Below the pieces are notes generated by a model. The model was not told the DNA's origin, made no database searches, and saw only the letters and a program-made list of their open reading frames with translations. 64,000 nucleotides of DNA, taken from positions 620,001-684,000 of the forward strand of contig OY723245.1 in the NCBI GenBank assembly GCA_963210315.1. The letters are read 5' to 3'. Position 1 is the stretch's first letter. Each line of letters starts with the position of its first letter. Position numbers and translations under genes: made by a program. This stretch comes from Rhynchopus euleeides. Taxonomy: Eukaryota; Euglenozoa; Diplonemea; Diplonemida; Diplonemidae. This document shows, in pieces, positions 27,636 through 38,438 of this stretch.

Positions 27636-29837
27636 CTAAGTATCCAACGCAAGCTCCGAGGGGGTGTTGGAGTTCCCGGCGCAGGACTTCCCGTCTGGCT
27701 CGGGGGTGGGGGGGAGGAATACGAGGTGGGGCACCGAGACGGGAGAGGGGGCCACAGAGCTGCCGCCCCCTCTGGCCGGCTGGGCCTGCTGGGCCGCACC
27801 GGGGTCGAGTCGGAAAGGGATGTCATCTGAGGGCGATGGCATGGCACTTCCCGCCGGGACCTCACTCCCCCGCCGCAGGGAGGACATGCGGTGCGTCGAC
27901 GCGAAATGGCCCAGCCTGTCAACCTCTCCTAGACACGACAACCGCCTGGCAGGCGCCCTGGCGCGGGGCTGCACGGCACTCGGCAGCACCAAGTCAGCAG
28001 GGCTCCGGGTCTTAGTGGCATCCCACTGCGAAAGCCCTGCAGTCCCCATCTTGCCTATCGAAGGGAATGGCTTCTTCCTGCGCGACGCAGCAAGCCCCTT
28101 GAGCCTCTTCAGAAAATCCATCCCCAGCGGCTCCACCTCCTTCACGAGAACCCGGATGGCCTTGTCGGCGAATTCGTCACTCCACAACACCCTCGCCAAC
28201 AACGCCTGCTTCTCAGACGGCGCCAGGCTGTTGGTCGGGCCTGCCTCCATAAGAAACGCCAGCACCCTCACAATACGGTCGGAGCGGGTTTGGTGCGCCC
28301 TCCTCCTCTCGCTTATCTTTGTGTCGGACCTCCTTTGGTATTCTGCGAGGAAGTTCGACCCAAACACACTCGCAGGGATCGCGATGATGAACGTTGCGGA
28401 TATCATCGTGACGGAGGCCACTGCCTGGGAGGCACCTGCGTAGGGCACGACATCGCCGTACCCCACAACGGTGATGGTGGAGATGCACCACCAAAAGGTG
28501 GAGTAGATCGACTGGAAAGGTGAGAACTCCGCCTGGTGGTCCAGCGTGTAGATGTTGGAGCGGTGCCACGCCTGCTGGGTTGTGTCGAAGTTGCCTATGC
28601 TGGCACCCTCGATGTAGAAGAGGCAGGCCGACCACAGGAGGACGGAGATCGTCGTGACGAACAGGACGAGGACCAGCACGTCACCCAGCTGGCTCATCAC
28701 GACCATCACGAGTTTGATCCCCTCTGCGTAGCGGGCAATTTTGAGAAGGCGGAACACACGCACCACGCGGATTACCCGCAGGACACGCAGCCCATCAGCA
28801 CTCCCGTTGCTGTCTGCGGCTTGCTCGATGTAATATGGCAGGACAGCCACAATGTCCACGATATTGAGCGCGTCCCGCACGAAGGCACACCGGCTGTCAG
28901 CCGCCCACCACCTCGCCAGGAACTCGAGGGTGAAGAAGGCGACGAACCCTGTCTCCATTGCAAACCACGGGCCGCGGTCATTCCGCGACTGCGCCTGAAA
29001 CTTCGGAAGCGTCTCCACCAGGAGCGTGATGGTGCTGGCCACGATGGTCAGCAAGCTGACCCCCGCAAAACACATGGCCCACCGGCTCGACATCGGCTCG
29101 TCGAGGAGGTTGTGCACGGCACGCCGCACCTGGTGCGCCTCCTCCGGGTCGCCCTCCGTCGGCATTGTCGTGACGGTGAGCTCCTCCGCATCCGACTCAG
29201 ACAGCGAGGGGGTCGGGCTGTCGCCCAGCACATACCCAGGCTGCACGGCATCGCCAGCGTCGCCAGCATCGCCAGCATCGCTTGCACACACCGCGCCGAA
29301 GTCGGAGCCCCAGTCTGTTGAGGACTGCTGGCCCCACCCGGTGATGGGGGGTCGTGTCGGGAGGTAGTACTCCCGCATCCCGGTGCCGTAGTCGAATGCG
29401 TCGGAAGGGGCATCGGATGTGCTGTCTGCTGTGTGCCTGCCGCAGTCGTCAGAGAGGGGGGCGATTCTCAGCTGGCTCTCTGTCCACGTGTGGTGGAGGT
29501 CGTCCCGCACCTGCCACACCTTGGCATCGACAGGGGTTGCTGCCGACGGCTCGGACTGGTAGAGCACACGGGACCCACCCTGCACCAGCTCCCACCGCCC
29601 TGTCGCGGTGTTGCGTGCGATGGCGAAATCATCCCCGCTGTCGCGTGGCGATACCCATCGGGAGGAGGGGCAAGCAGTTGCAGTTCCCACACCCGCGTCA
29701 CCCCCGTCGATGCAGAGGCGGTACGTCCCGTAGGCGCGTGGGAAATCCTTCGCGACGGAGACAACCAGTGCGCCTTGAAGTGAGGGGGCCGCAGGCCCAA
29801 GGGCATCCACATCCACGCCATTGCCAGTGGTGGACAT
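27636..29837 (-). CDS. Kv-type voltage-gated potassium channel
   Basis: A 733-aa single-exon protein from the ATG at 29837. Membrane segments: S1 about 253-275, S2 290-312, S3 322-338 (with an Asp), S4 351-369 with Arg about every third position (RVLRVIRVVRVFRLLKIAR), S5 386-408, pore helix WWCISTITVVGYGD at 449-462 with the K+ selectivity filter TVVGYGD, and S6 471-494 with a PAS kink in place of the usual PVP. It is expected to form tetramers in the plasma or ciliary membrane. The N-terminus lacks a T1 domain; instead residues about 20-125 form a beta-rich domain (VVSVAKDFPRAYGTYRLCID ... GRWELVQGG ... KVWQVRDD) resembling a small repeat seen in other protist proteins. The acidic linker 200-240 and the Ser/Pro-rich tail are probably disordered. 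Confidence 0.93.
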   Translation of the reverse strand: MSTTGNGVDVDALGPAAPSLQGALVVSVAKDFPRAYGTYRLCIDGGDAGVGTATACPSSRWVSPRDSGDDFAIARNTATGRWELVQGGSRVLYQSEPSAATPVDAKVWQVRDDLHHTWTESQLRIAPLSDDCGRHTADSTSDAPSDAFDYGTGMREYYLPTRPPITGWGQQSSTDWGSDFGAVCASDAGDAGDAGDAVQPGYVLGDSPTPSLSESDAEELTVTTMPTEGDPEEAHQVRRAVHNLLDEPMSSRWAMCFAGVSLLTIVASTITLLVETLPKFQAQSRNDRGPWFAMETGFVAFFTLEFLARWWAADSRCAFVRDALNIVDIVAVLPYYIEQAADSNGSADGLRVLRVIRVVRVFRLLKIARYAEGIKLVMVVMSQLGDVLVLVLFVTTISVLLWSACLFYIEGASIGNFDTTQQAWHRSNIYTLDHQAEFSPFQSIYSTFWWCISTITVVGYGDVVPYAGASQAVASVTMISATFIIAIPASVFGSNFLAEYQRRSDTKISERRRAHQTRSDRIVRVLAFLMEAGPTNSLAPSEKQALLARVLWSDEFADKAIRVLVKEVEPLGMDFLKRLKGLAASRRKKPFPSIGKMGTAGLSQWDATKTRSPADLVLPSAVQPRARAPARRLSCLGEVDRLGHFASTHRMSSLRRGSEVPAGSAMPSPSDDIPFRLDPGAAQQAQPARGGGSSVAPSPVSVPHLVFLPPTPEPDGKSCAGNSNTPSELALDT

Positions 29838-30750
29838 CTCGGCGCTCTCCCCCCCTCCCCTCCTCCGACGCAGGGCAGCCCCTCACAGGCAAGGGTGCTG
29901 CAGAACCAAGGGTGGGGGGTGGTGGTGGGGTGTTGACGGTTCCGTTCACCGGTGTTGCCCTCACGCAGCGCGGCGGACGGCTCCTCGCAGGCAGCGGGCA
30001 GCGGGCGATGGAAATCCCCGCATCGTTTCACAGGAGGGGGCGGAGGGGGGGGGGGGGGTCGGGTGGGGGTGGGGGTGGTGGAGGGGGGGGGGGGCAGGTG
30101 ATTTATGCAGACGTAAAAATGGCGTCACGTCAACCCCCCTTCTTCACTCGATTGAAGGCATAGTTCAAAGGGGGGGGGGGGAGGAAGATTTAGGTGAGTG
30201 TGTGTGGAGTGTAAGGGCAGCGACAGCGTGTGCACGGCCTGTGTATGCGAGAAGTTGGAGGGAAGGCGAAGCTGGTGCCTCTGGTCCTTCGACACACGGG
30301 TGTGAGGTGAAGGATATCCTGCTGGTGAGGGGGGTGTGTGATTTTGTTTGATACGGCGGATGGCATAGAGCATGTTAAGCCCGCGCAAGCTAACTAGCGT
30401 CCTGCACGGTGGGGCGGGAGAGGGGGGTGGGGTCAGCAACGCATGAACGAACACCGTCACACCACGCGGCACACCCCGGTTCGTTGTGCCCCTTTCCTCC
30501 CCGCCAGCCCACCTCCCTTTTCGTCTCGGCGCATGGGGGGCAGACACAGCACCCCAAAAAAAAGGAGAATCGGCACCGCTACGTGCTTTGGGCACCTCGC
30601 AGCCCCTCGTACCTCCCCCCCCCCCCACCCCGGCGCTGCAGGGTGTGTGTGGCCCATGCAATGCGCTGTGTATCCTACAGTGTTTTGCTATTTTTTTTTC
30701 GCAGCAGAAAAAAAAAGGGGGTGGTCGGAAGCAGGGCTGTTCCTAACTGG
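29838..30750. other. Upstream spacer of the potassium channel with G runs
   Basis: No gene supported. Long G-rich tracts at 30034-30095 and 30168-30182, and a CACGGTGG at about 30404 without a partner end. Confidence 0.5.
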
Positions 30751-30978
30751 GGGGCTTGTTCCCCACTTTCAGGATTCTGAACTTTTTTTCTAAGAATTTT
30801 TGTAAGGGGAAAAAAAGTTTTTTTCTAAGAATTTTGTTAGGGGAATTTTTTTCTAAGGTTGTTTCGCAGAGAAGAAAACTTTTTCTAAGTTTTCCCCAGT
30901 CGACAGGGCGCGCACAAGGATGGAAGGGAAGTCTGTCCCCCGTACCGTTCGCCTTGCTGGCCAACTGGAGAGCCAGAC

Positions 30979-31201
30979 GTTCACTACCGTGGCCTCCGGC
31001 GGCTGGGGGGCTCCGCCCCCCAGACCCCCCTGTGGCGTACGTCTCGTACTCAAGCCCTTCGAATCCCGTCAGGTCGGGGTCCAACCACTCCAGTCGCCTC
31101 TGAGGACGCAGCCAACTCGCACAGAATCTGTACGCCCACACGAACAGATGCTCGCTACCGTGGCCTCCGGCGGCTGGGGGGCTCCGCCCCCCAGACCCCC
31201 C
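30979..31201 (-). repeat. Paired GC-rich palindromic modules, pair 3 (inverted orientation)
   Basis: Copies at about 30979-31031 and 31144-31201 read CTACCGTGGCCTCCGGCGGC, then GGGGGGCTCCGCCCCCC, the reverse complement of pairs 1, 2 and 4. Confidence 0.75.
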
Positions 31202-31227
31202 ATGTAGCGTGTGCCCGTCCATCTATC

Positions 31228-31374
31228 TCACTTCCCCGGGTACAGTGCAGCGTAGGAGGTCAGCGCATCCATGAAGCGCTTCTTCGAAGCCTGACTGACA
31301 TCGGACAGGAGGTCGGGCTTCCCCACCTGGGAGGTACACTTGCCGCGTTCGCGACATGCGTGACACGCGACACG
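31228..31374 (-). pseudogene. Short coding-like remnant with a Cys-rich start
   Basis: The frame reads VACHACRERGKCTSQVGK, then SDVSQASKKRFMDALTSY, and ends AALYPGK at the stop 31228. The Cys spacing is suggestive of a small zinc-binding motif and the rest is a plausible amphipathic helix. Upstream the frame is closed by a stop, so this is a remnant or a terminal exon whose acceptor I cannot place. Family unknown. Confidence 0.35.
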
Positions 31375-32089
31375 CTACCTGAAACGTGAGTGTGCCTTGC
31401 TAACACGAGCATTTCAACGGTCTGCCGGCGACCGTTCCCCAAACCAGTAAACCAGCAGTTTTGGAAAATCGGAGAGATCACCCTACTGCGCTGAATATGG
31501 TGCGCACCACTGCAAAAATCCCTGGGAGCTTTTGGGCTTTCAGACCTGAAGGGGCCAGCAGGTGGGTGGCGTCGGGGAGTGGCAGCTTTGTAACTGTCCT
31601 CCAGCTGCTGGCATGTCCAGCCCTGCGCGAGTGCCAAGGTGTACCGAGTCCCTGCGGAGCACAACCCCCGATGAGAACGAGTGCCAGATGATCCTCATTC
31701 ATTTTCAGCTGTAACGCGCATGAGGGGCACTCTCTGCCGCAAGCATCTCTGGGCATCACTCGAGAGCTGTCACATGATGACGCGGAGAGAAATCAGAGAA
31801 AAAGTCCCGCCTGACGGGCACGCGCCTGGAAACTGTGGGGGGGCGAGCAAAAAATCCCTTGTAAAAATTCTTAGAAAAAACCTGGTTCCCCGACTCAAAA
31901 AACCTGGAAAAAGGGCTCGTTCCCCGCCCAGGCCTGGTCGGAAGTGGGGTTTCTTTTGAAGCTACGCCCCCGTTTTCAAGAAGAGGCCGGTGTGGCTCTG
32001 TCGTTTTGTCTTGCTTGCCTGCCCTACCCTAGCCCCGACCCACCCGACATCCTTACCCCCAGCCCCCCCCCCACATCATCCACGCACAC

Positions 32090-32155
32090 GTGAATATTAT
32101 TGTAGCAGTGGAGACCGCACCGAGCACATCCTGCTCTTGGTTGGATCCCCACTGT
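32090..32155 (+). repeat. Candidate tRNA-derived short repeat, copy 1
   Basis: Reads ACACGTGAATATT, TGTAGCAGTGG, then CCGCACCGAGCACA, TGCTCTTGG and TTGGATCCCCAC. The TGTAGCAGTGG and GGTTGGATCCCC stretches resemble pol III A and B boxes; GAGCA/TGCTC can pair. Copies at 32352, 34130 and 40548. Confidence 0.45.
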
Positions 32156-32351
32156 CGATCTACACACACGATTCGCATTTCTTTTTCAGGTGGCAGGGTT
32201 TAGGAACAGAAGCGGGATGGTGTCTCCCACTAAGCCCAGAGCAAAGCCACGCAGATGCGATTATTCCTGTGTTGCAGGTGTGGAGCCAGCTCTGGATGGT
32301 TTGTACACTGCAACCCTACCCCATGCATCCGCGCATGGGGCAGAGGGACAC

Positions 32352-32445
32352 ACGCGCGTGAATCTTTTGTTGTAGTGGTGTGGGCCGACCCGCACCGAGC
32401 GCACACCACCCCCTGTTGTTGGTGCGATCTCCGCTGTTACACACA
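32352..32445 (+). repeat. Candidate tRNA-derived short repeat, copy 2
   Basis: Same order of motifs: GCGTGAATCTTTTG, TTGTAGTGGTGT, CCGCACCGAGCGCACA, TTGGTGCGATCTCC. CGCACC and GGTGCG are complementary here, while copies 1 and 3 pair GAGCA with TGCTC. Confidence 0.45.
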
Positions 32446-34129
32446 GAACACACGCCCTCCACACATTGCACAGACTCTGAAGTTTAAAAAAAGGACAGCA
32501 CACGGTGTTACAAAAAGGGACAAGCAGGGGGGTGTCAGGGGGGGGAGCAGGGGGGTGGGGGGGTTTGTTTTAAAAGCTCAGAAATGCAAGGCGCGCAAAT
32601 GAAAATTTAGGGGAAACTGTACGAGGCGGTGGGCGGAGGGGGTCGCCACACATGGGGCATACCCCTTTCCCACGCCGAGACGGCAACGCACCCCCGCAGT
32701 GGAGAGACAGAGAGACAGAGAGGGTCGCTGGGCACCGGTGAAGGGTCCCCGAGATCTGAAGGAACGGAGGGCGAGGCCCAGGCAGAGAGGGCCAGCAGCT
32801 CAAGTCCGGCAGTTTGGCTGCTTGTAAGAGGATTCGTGCTGGCGGGTTGCCCACGCGAGCGAAGCAATGCATGCCAAGGGAGAACGTGTGGGGAGGCGGA
32901 AGGGGCGGCGGCGGCGGCAGCGCGCAGTCGGATGACCCAACGCAGCCCCCAACCAACAAGAGTAACCCCGCTCCATCCATCCTCACAAGACACACCCAGA
33001 GAAACAGAAATGACAGCACGCGATTTTGCCACCAGAGCCTCTGCGGCTATCGTTCGATGAATGGTGCTGCTTAATCACATTTTTTTTTCTTTGTTCCGAC
33101 ACAACAACAACACCCACCCTGCACGCACCTCGCATCGCACGCCCGCCCCACCGGCTTCTTCGTATTTTGACAAGCAAAAAAAATGCCCTCCTCCCGCAGC
33201 ACACGTCAAACAGGACACACTAGGAGATGCTGGCTGGCACCCACACGGAGCACGAGCAGGTTAGATAGAAGATGGACACAGCTGGAGTATACCCATCTTC
33301 CAGTCAAACTCACTGTGCCTACGTCAATCATAGAAGGAACCGGCCATCGCGGCATCACGCAAACATGTGCGCGGAGAGTGAGGAAGAGCAGCTCAAGACA
33401 GAGCCAAAGCCGTCTGCCCCCCCCCCCCTCTCTCTCAGGCGCGGAGAGTGAGGGGATGTGGCCGGTACAGACTCACCCCTCCCACCACCGCGCACAGTTT
33501 GGCTGGGTTTGCCCTGTCGACAGCTGGAGCCTTTCCGTGGAGGGGGGATGGGTGGGGTGGGTAGCGGTGTCGCCGTTTTTTTTGCCCATTTCGAAAAACA
33601 AGCAGTCATAGCACATGGGGGGGGGGGGATAAAAGACAGGAGATAAATATGTGTGGGCGTGTGTGGTGTCGTTGTTGCGGTGAGGTTTGCACAGAGATAT
33701 CTCTCTCCAGGACGGACGAGGGGGGGGGCGGGGGAGGTGGGGAGATGTCAGTAGTCATAACACACATGGTTACTCAATTGTTTTTTTTTGCCACGCTTGT
33801 TGGTTTTGTTTTCTGCAAAAAAAAATATATATAACGACATTGCTGCATCCAAGAGAATAAAAAAAAACATAGGTGGGCAGATGGGTGGGGGCGGGTTGCT
33901 GGCGGGGTGGGGGGGATTTAACTACTCACACAAAACTCGGAAGGTTGGCAAACGCGCATCTTAAAGGTGAGATCTTAACTGGAAGAAGGGAATAGGGGGG
34001 GGGCGAAGGGGCGGGGGGGGTAGGCGGGGGGTGAAGGAAACACAGATCAGAAACCAGAAACCAAACATCGGCTGATTTGCTCACTGCGATGCCCAACTTC
34101 CTCCTCCCCTCGTTCACACATCCCACATA

Positions 34130-34212
34130 CACACGAGAATCATTTTTTTTCGTAGTAGTGTAGAGCGCACCGAGCACACTATCCCCATGCTCTTGATGCG
34201 GTCCCATCACCC
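34130..34212 (+). repeat. Candidate tRNA-derived short repeat, copy 3
   Basis: CACGAGAATCATTT, CGTAGTAGTGT, GCGCACCGAGCACA, TGCTCTTGATGCGGTCCC. A hairpin CGCA-CC-GAGCA / TGCTC-TTGA-TGCG can form. Confidence 0.45.
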
Positions 34213-34678
34213 ATCTCCTCACACACACATCTCGACACACCACACCACAGTAAAAAACCAGACAGCCGGAAAGCTCTCACACGCCAGAACTGTTGTTATG
34301 CGCACTGAGGATTTTAAAAAAATACGAGGGTTTGAGGGCGGCACGGCCGATTAAAACACAACAACACACGGACATCGCCTTTGGGGGGGGAGTGGGTGCG
34401 AGGAGGAAGAGGACACGGTGCACTAGTTTGGTAGTTACGAGTGACCTCAACTAGTGGAGTCGACAACCTCAAACTCGACAACTGCCAGTTGTCGACTCGA
34501 CAACTGGCACTTGTCGAGTCGACAACTGGCAGTTGTCGACTCGACAACTCTATACACTGTACTGCAGGAAGAACGCCCAAATATGAAGGGAAAAACGCAC
34601 AGTTGGGTGTGTGCTTGGGATATGAGGTGTGGTGGCATATCAGCGCTGGACTTTGTTGCGAATTTCCTTGTCCCCTTC

Positions 34679-36326
34679 TCAAGGATGGTCAGTCTTCATG
34701 TGGAGATCGCGTTCACGGACACTACGGAAGGTCTCAAAGCAAAGTAAGCAACGTTTTGTTGTGAGAGAGCGGGGGTGGTGGGCCAGGTAGTGCTGGCTTT
34801 GTCCCTTCAATCTTATTGTTGTGTGACATATTTTGCATTCGATTGTGCATGACGAGCAAGGGACATTGCTCCCTGGTCTGTGCTTTGCATCGTAGTGTGC
34901 AAACAGAGACGTTTTCTTTGCTGAGGAGTAGTCACAAATAATGCATCGAAATTCATGAACCTCCTCCGGGAGAGACTGGGTTTCTTCTTGAGTAGGGGTG
35001 GGAGGCACACCCCAAGGTTCCTTGCCACACACACACACGTTCAGTATGGTTTGAACGATTTTGAACGATTTTTGGCCGTGCTCGTAGCATTCCCCGTTGA
35101 GGGGGTCGCTATTTCGTGTTCTCCTGGCCGCACGGAGGCATTGCCTTACGTCGCCTCTTCCTCTTTTCCTTTGGTGGTGTGTTGGTCTGGCACAGAGGGC
35201 GGGACCGTGCTGATATGCACAGTGACGACTCTCCCTTTTGTTTTGTGCCCGCCTCCACCGAGATTCGGCTGATGCCTCTCAGACTGGGGGCGGGCGGTCG
35301 CCGACCCTTTTCTGTACGAGGTTTTCCACAGGCTGCACACCTGCCCCGCGGCTGTGTGGCAGTCTTCGCGGAGTGCAATGCGAAGGTCTGGCCTGACGTG
35401 GTGTGACTATTTAGACTCCAGGTGTCTCCACCCTTCCTGGTCTGGGGAGCCTCGGTACCCAAGCAGTTTTCGGTCATGCCCTGGACCACGGCCGTGCTAG
35501 ACTCCTGGTGCAGGCACCCGTCATGGTCCGGGGACGGCCCCCCCAGGCAGTTTAACGTCTTACCCAGGACCGTGGTGACAAGGGTGAGGTTTTCGGTGGT
35601 TTTTTCGGATCAATCCAAAAGACACACCCGCTCTGACCTCTCTCTTTGACGTGGTCCGCCAGCCCAGCAGACTCAAGTCTTCGGTAGAGAGATCATGTTG
35701 CCTTTTCCCAGCTGCCCGCAACAACACATGAACACATATTGAATGCCCCAACGGCGGTCATTAACTTCGGAGTATGTCCTGAACCCCCCCAAAGCCCATT
35801 CTCGCCCCAACTTTGAAGTTGTTGGATCTCGAAAAGAATGAGGTCGCGCTCCATAGTCCTTTCCGAGGCACAGGCTGAGTAGATCTTGCTTCGACCGTTG
35901 CCAGCTTCCAAAGCTTAGAGCAATACCTGCAGCTAAGCGGATCCTGGCTGTGAGGTCCCTGCTGCCCGGGTTATAGCCATCAGCAGTCAGGACAACACGA
36001 GGGTGTTCCATGTCGATGCGATGCAGGTGTGTTTCGACAATGTGCTCGAGAGTTTTGAGCAAACTACCCCTCCTTGCCTCGACCACTCTCTGGAGGTGCT
36101 CTTCATGCTTCCTCACCGTCGCCGGGGAGAGCCCGTGCCTCTCAGGCGCCTTCCCGTGCTCCCGAAACGTCTCTCGAATGCATTTCGAGATTTCACCGCA
36201 CTTCCGGATGGACGTCCCTGCCACAAATCGTGACCTGCGAATACCCTCAGCCATCAAGGACATTTCATCTTGCATTGTCTCTTCGGAACCATTCCCACCC
36301 GGCTCTCCTGTGGTGTGTGTGTGCAA
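34679..36326 (-). pseudogene. Transposase remnant with three C2H2 fingers (element B)
   Basis: 36326-35930 encodes the N-terminal helical region and VVLTADGYNPGS, the counterpart of element A's first-Asp motif. The next recognisable part is 35911-35700 in another frame (TMERDLILFEIQQL, NMCSCVV), so about 250 codons holding the second Asp and the Cys motif are deleted. A third segment (RLESAGLADHVKERG) reaches about 35570; then about 500 bases of unrelated sequence intervene, beginning at a GTAAGA that could be a donor. 35038-34679 encodes the three C2H2 fingers (FRCIIC ... FAHYDAKH; IECKIC; KRCLLC ... MKTDH) after VCVCGKEPWG, matching VCICDEEPWE in A. Catalytically dead. Confidence 0.7.
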
Positions 36327-37333
36327 TCCACCTGCGTTGGGCCTGAGTTAGATTGGCTTGGGCTAGGTGGGGGGGCAGTCTCACTTGCCTCATCGTCCAG
36401 TTCCTCTTCTTCATCTTCGTCGCCATCCAGCAAGTCTGTAAACTTGCCGGTGTCAGTCGTTGCCTGTATCGACTGTTCGCCGCCAGAATCCACCAGCAGC
36501 TGCCTCACAACGACGATCCCCTCACGGTCCTTGACCTGCGCAGCGTGACCCGGGTCCAGCAGGTACTTGGAGGGGATGTGCAGGTCCACCTCGTACTCCT
36601 TCGCCTCCAAGTCCTGCGTTGCGCGCAGCCTCCGCAGGGTGAGGCGCAGAATGTGCCCATTCTGGGTCACCTTCTGTACCGTCGACAGCCCAGATTCCAC
36701 GATGAACTCGTAGAATCCCCCGACGGTTCTTGGAGCAAAGGTGTTGGCTGCTCCCTGCAACGACGACACGTCTCTCTTCCTTCCTGAGTATTGAGGAAAG
36801 ATCTTGTCTGCCTTCGAGGATGCCTTCGTCTTCTGGGGGGCAGCCAGCTTCACCTCTGCGGCGTAGAGCCGGGACATCTTTACGCCCGAGGTGAGGGCGG
36901 CGTGCGGGTGCAGCTTCTGCATCTGCTCCAGTTTCGCCTTGGACTTGGCGGAGGCTGATGGAGATGGTGTGATCCTCACACCAATGAACTCCGTATCCGT
37001 CCCCCCCTTGGTGCGGATGGAGTACCTCTCCAGCTGCGCCTCCTTCGCCGACTTCTCCGACACCGTCCCCCCCTGGTACTCCTTGTACCTGGCCCCCATC
37101 GCCGCGCTCACGGTCCCGTCGTTGCCCTTTATGGGCTTGCCCGTGATCTTCCCGATCAGTGCCTTCAGGGCTGTGTTCGACAGCCGCCCCCCCTCCTCCG
37201 GCTCGACGTAGTATTCAACAAAAAGTTGAATAAAGCCCGGCTGAGTGGCGGGCTGCTTCGTCGGGGGGGCCGAGCTCGGGGCGGTTTCCTCCGTTCTGCT
37301 TCTCTTCGCCGTGGTTTTGGCAGAGGCAGGCAT
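36254..37333 (-). CDS. Element B ORF1: basic conserved accessory protein
   Basis: A 359-aa intact frame from an ATG at 37333 (MPASAKTTAKRSRTEE). Basic/disordered N-terminus, then the conserved helical block FIQLFVEYYVEPEEGG and ALKALIGKITG, then YKEYQGGTV and GVRITPSPSASAKSK, then GGFYEFIVESGL; all colinear with ORF1 of element A. The C-terminus has an acidic run (DGDEDEEEELDDE). Its 3' end overlaps the transposase frame, with an AG|GTGGAT near the overlap as a possible donor. It stays intact while the neighbouring transposase is deleted, which hints that it may still be of use to the element (inference). Confidence 0.72.
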   Translation of the reverse strand: MPASAKTTAKRSRTEETAPSSAPPTKQPATQPGFIQLFVEYYVEPEEGGRLSNTALKALIGKITGKPIKGNDGTVSAAMGARYKEYQGGTVSEKSAKEAQLERYSIRTKGGTDTEFIGVRITPSPSASAKSKAKLEQMQKLHPHAALTSGVKMSRLYAAEVKLAAPQKTKASSKADKIFPQYSGRKRDVSSLQGAANTFAPRTVGGFYEFIVESGLSTVQKVTQNGHILRLTLRRLRATQDLEAKEYEVDLHIPSKYLLDPGHAAQVKDREGIVVVRQLLVDSGGEQSIQATTDTGKFTDLLDGDEDEEEELDDEASETAPPPSPSQSNSGPTQVDCTHTPQESRVGMVPKRQCKMKCP

Positions 37334-37758
37334 GATTGATAGCTGTGTGTGTGTGTGTCTGTTGGCGTGTGTGTATCTATTCAACAATGGAGGTAATCTG
37401 GTCAGGGCTTGCAAGACCCTGGTGATGTGGGTTGTGGGAGGGAGAAACGGCACAAGGAAATTCGCAACAAAGTCCAGCGCTGATATGCCACCACACCTCA
37501 TATCCCAAGCACACACCCAACTGTGCGTTTTCCCCTTCATACTTGGGCGTTCTTCCTGCAGTACAGTGTATAGAGTTGTCGAGTCGACAAGTGCCAGTTG
37601 TCGACTCGACAAGTGCCAGTTGTCGAGTCGACAACTGGCACTTGTCGTCAACAACCCAGTCAGTTGTCGAGGTTTCAGTTGTCGACTCCACTAGTGGTTG
37701 CCAACACTAGCGCACCGTGGAGGATGAGGTGGGGGGGGGGGGGGTAGGGGGGGTCATA

Positions 37759-38438
37759 CACGGTGGGATCTTGTAAATTTTACATGTATAACTACAAGTA
37801 TATACATGTATTATACATGTATAATACTTGCATGTCAACTATTATACATGTATAATACATGTATATGCCTGAAATATACATGTAAAATACATGTATATCA
37901 AGTAAAAATACAAGTATAATACTTGCATGTCAACTATTATACTTGTATTTTTACTTGATATACATGTATTTTACATGTATATTTCAGGCATTTACATGTA
38001 TTTTACATGTATAATACTTGTCATGCAAGTATTATACATGTAAAATACTTGCATGACAAGTAAAATACTTGCATGCAAGTAAAATACATGTATTTTACTT
38101 GCATGCAAGTATTTTACTTGTCATGCAAGTATTATACATGTATTTTACTTGTCATGCAAGTATTTTACATGTATAATACTTGCATGACAAGTATTATACA
38201 TGTAAAATACATGTAAATGCCTGAAATATACATGTATATCAAGTAAAAATACAAGTATAATAGTTGACATGCAAGTATTATACTTGTATTTTTACTTGAT
38301 ATACATGTATTTTACATGTATATTTCAGGCATATACATGTATTATACATGTATAATAGTTGACATGCAAGTATTATACATGTATAATACATGTATATACT
38401 TGTAGTTATACATGTAAAATTTACAAGATCCCACCGTG
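37759..38438. mobile_element. CACGGTGGGATCTTG foldback element, copy 2 (uninterrupted)
   Basis: 680 bases, ends CACGGTGGGATCTTGTAAA and its complement, flanked by TA (37757-37758, 38439-38440). The whole body is palindromic: TACATGTA, TTTTACTTGCATGCAAG and TATTTCAGGCAT blocks occur in inverted order in the two halves. No ORF. It lies 14 bases inside the left end of the poly-G element and is therefore the younger insertion. Confidence 0.93.

Larger units (their letters stand above)
30760..31935. repeat. Repeat block with inverted CTAAGAATTTTT ends
   Basis: CTAAGAATTTTTGTAAGGGG near 30791 and the complement TCCCTTGTAAAAATTCTTAG near 31855-31875 face each other, and both sides have more TTTTTCTAAG and GTTCCCC motifs. 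Inside are GC-rich module pair 3 and a fragment on the minus strand that reads like coding sequence (31374-31228). Probably a damaged element; no target duplication identified. Confidence 0.5.
31936..34408. other. Long spacer with microsatellites and candidate short interspersed repeats
   Basis: About 2.5 kb without a supported gene. It has G runs (33620-33630, 33720-33730, 33997-34020), a GAGAGACAGAGAGACAGAGA stretch near 32700, and three copies of a conserved 80-base module (listed separately). Confidence 0.5.
34414..37719 (-). mobile_element. CACGGTG-family transposon B (CAACTGGCAGTTG / GTCGAC palindromes)
   Basis: Ends CACGGTGCACTAGT and ACTAGCGCACCGTG flanked by GA; here five bases (GAGGA, 34409-34413 and 37720-37724) match. 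Inverted repeats extend about 265 bases on each side: first palindrome arrays of CGACAACTGGCAGTTGTCG and GTCGAC, then a conserved block with TGTACTGCAGGAAGAACGCC and GGCATATCAGCGCTGG. The interior carries ORF1 (37333-36254) and a transposase remnant with zinc fingers (36326-34679) on the minus strand, in the same order as in element A. Confidence 0.9.

Noticed and set aside
30404-30411. Another CACGGTGG as an element end
   Set aside because: No inverted partner, palindrome array or matching flank within several kilobases.
32090-32155. Functional tRNA gene
   Set aside because: Box-like stretches are present, but no acceptor stem and no 7-base anticodon loop can be drawn.
34409-37724. 5-bp target duplication (GAGGA) for element B as the rule for the family
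   Set aside because: None of the other seven elements matches over 5 bases; all eight match over 2, so the longer match is probably chance in a GA-rich flank.
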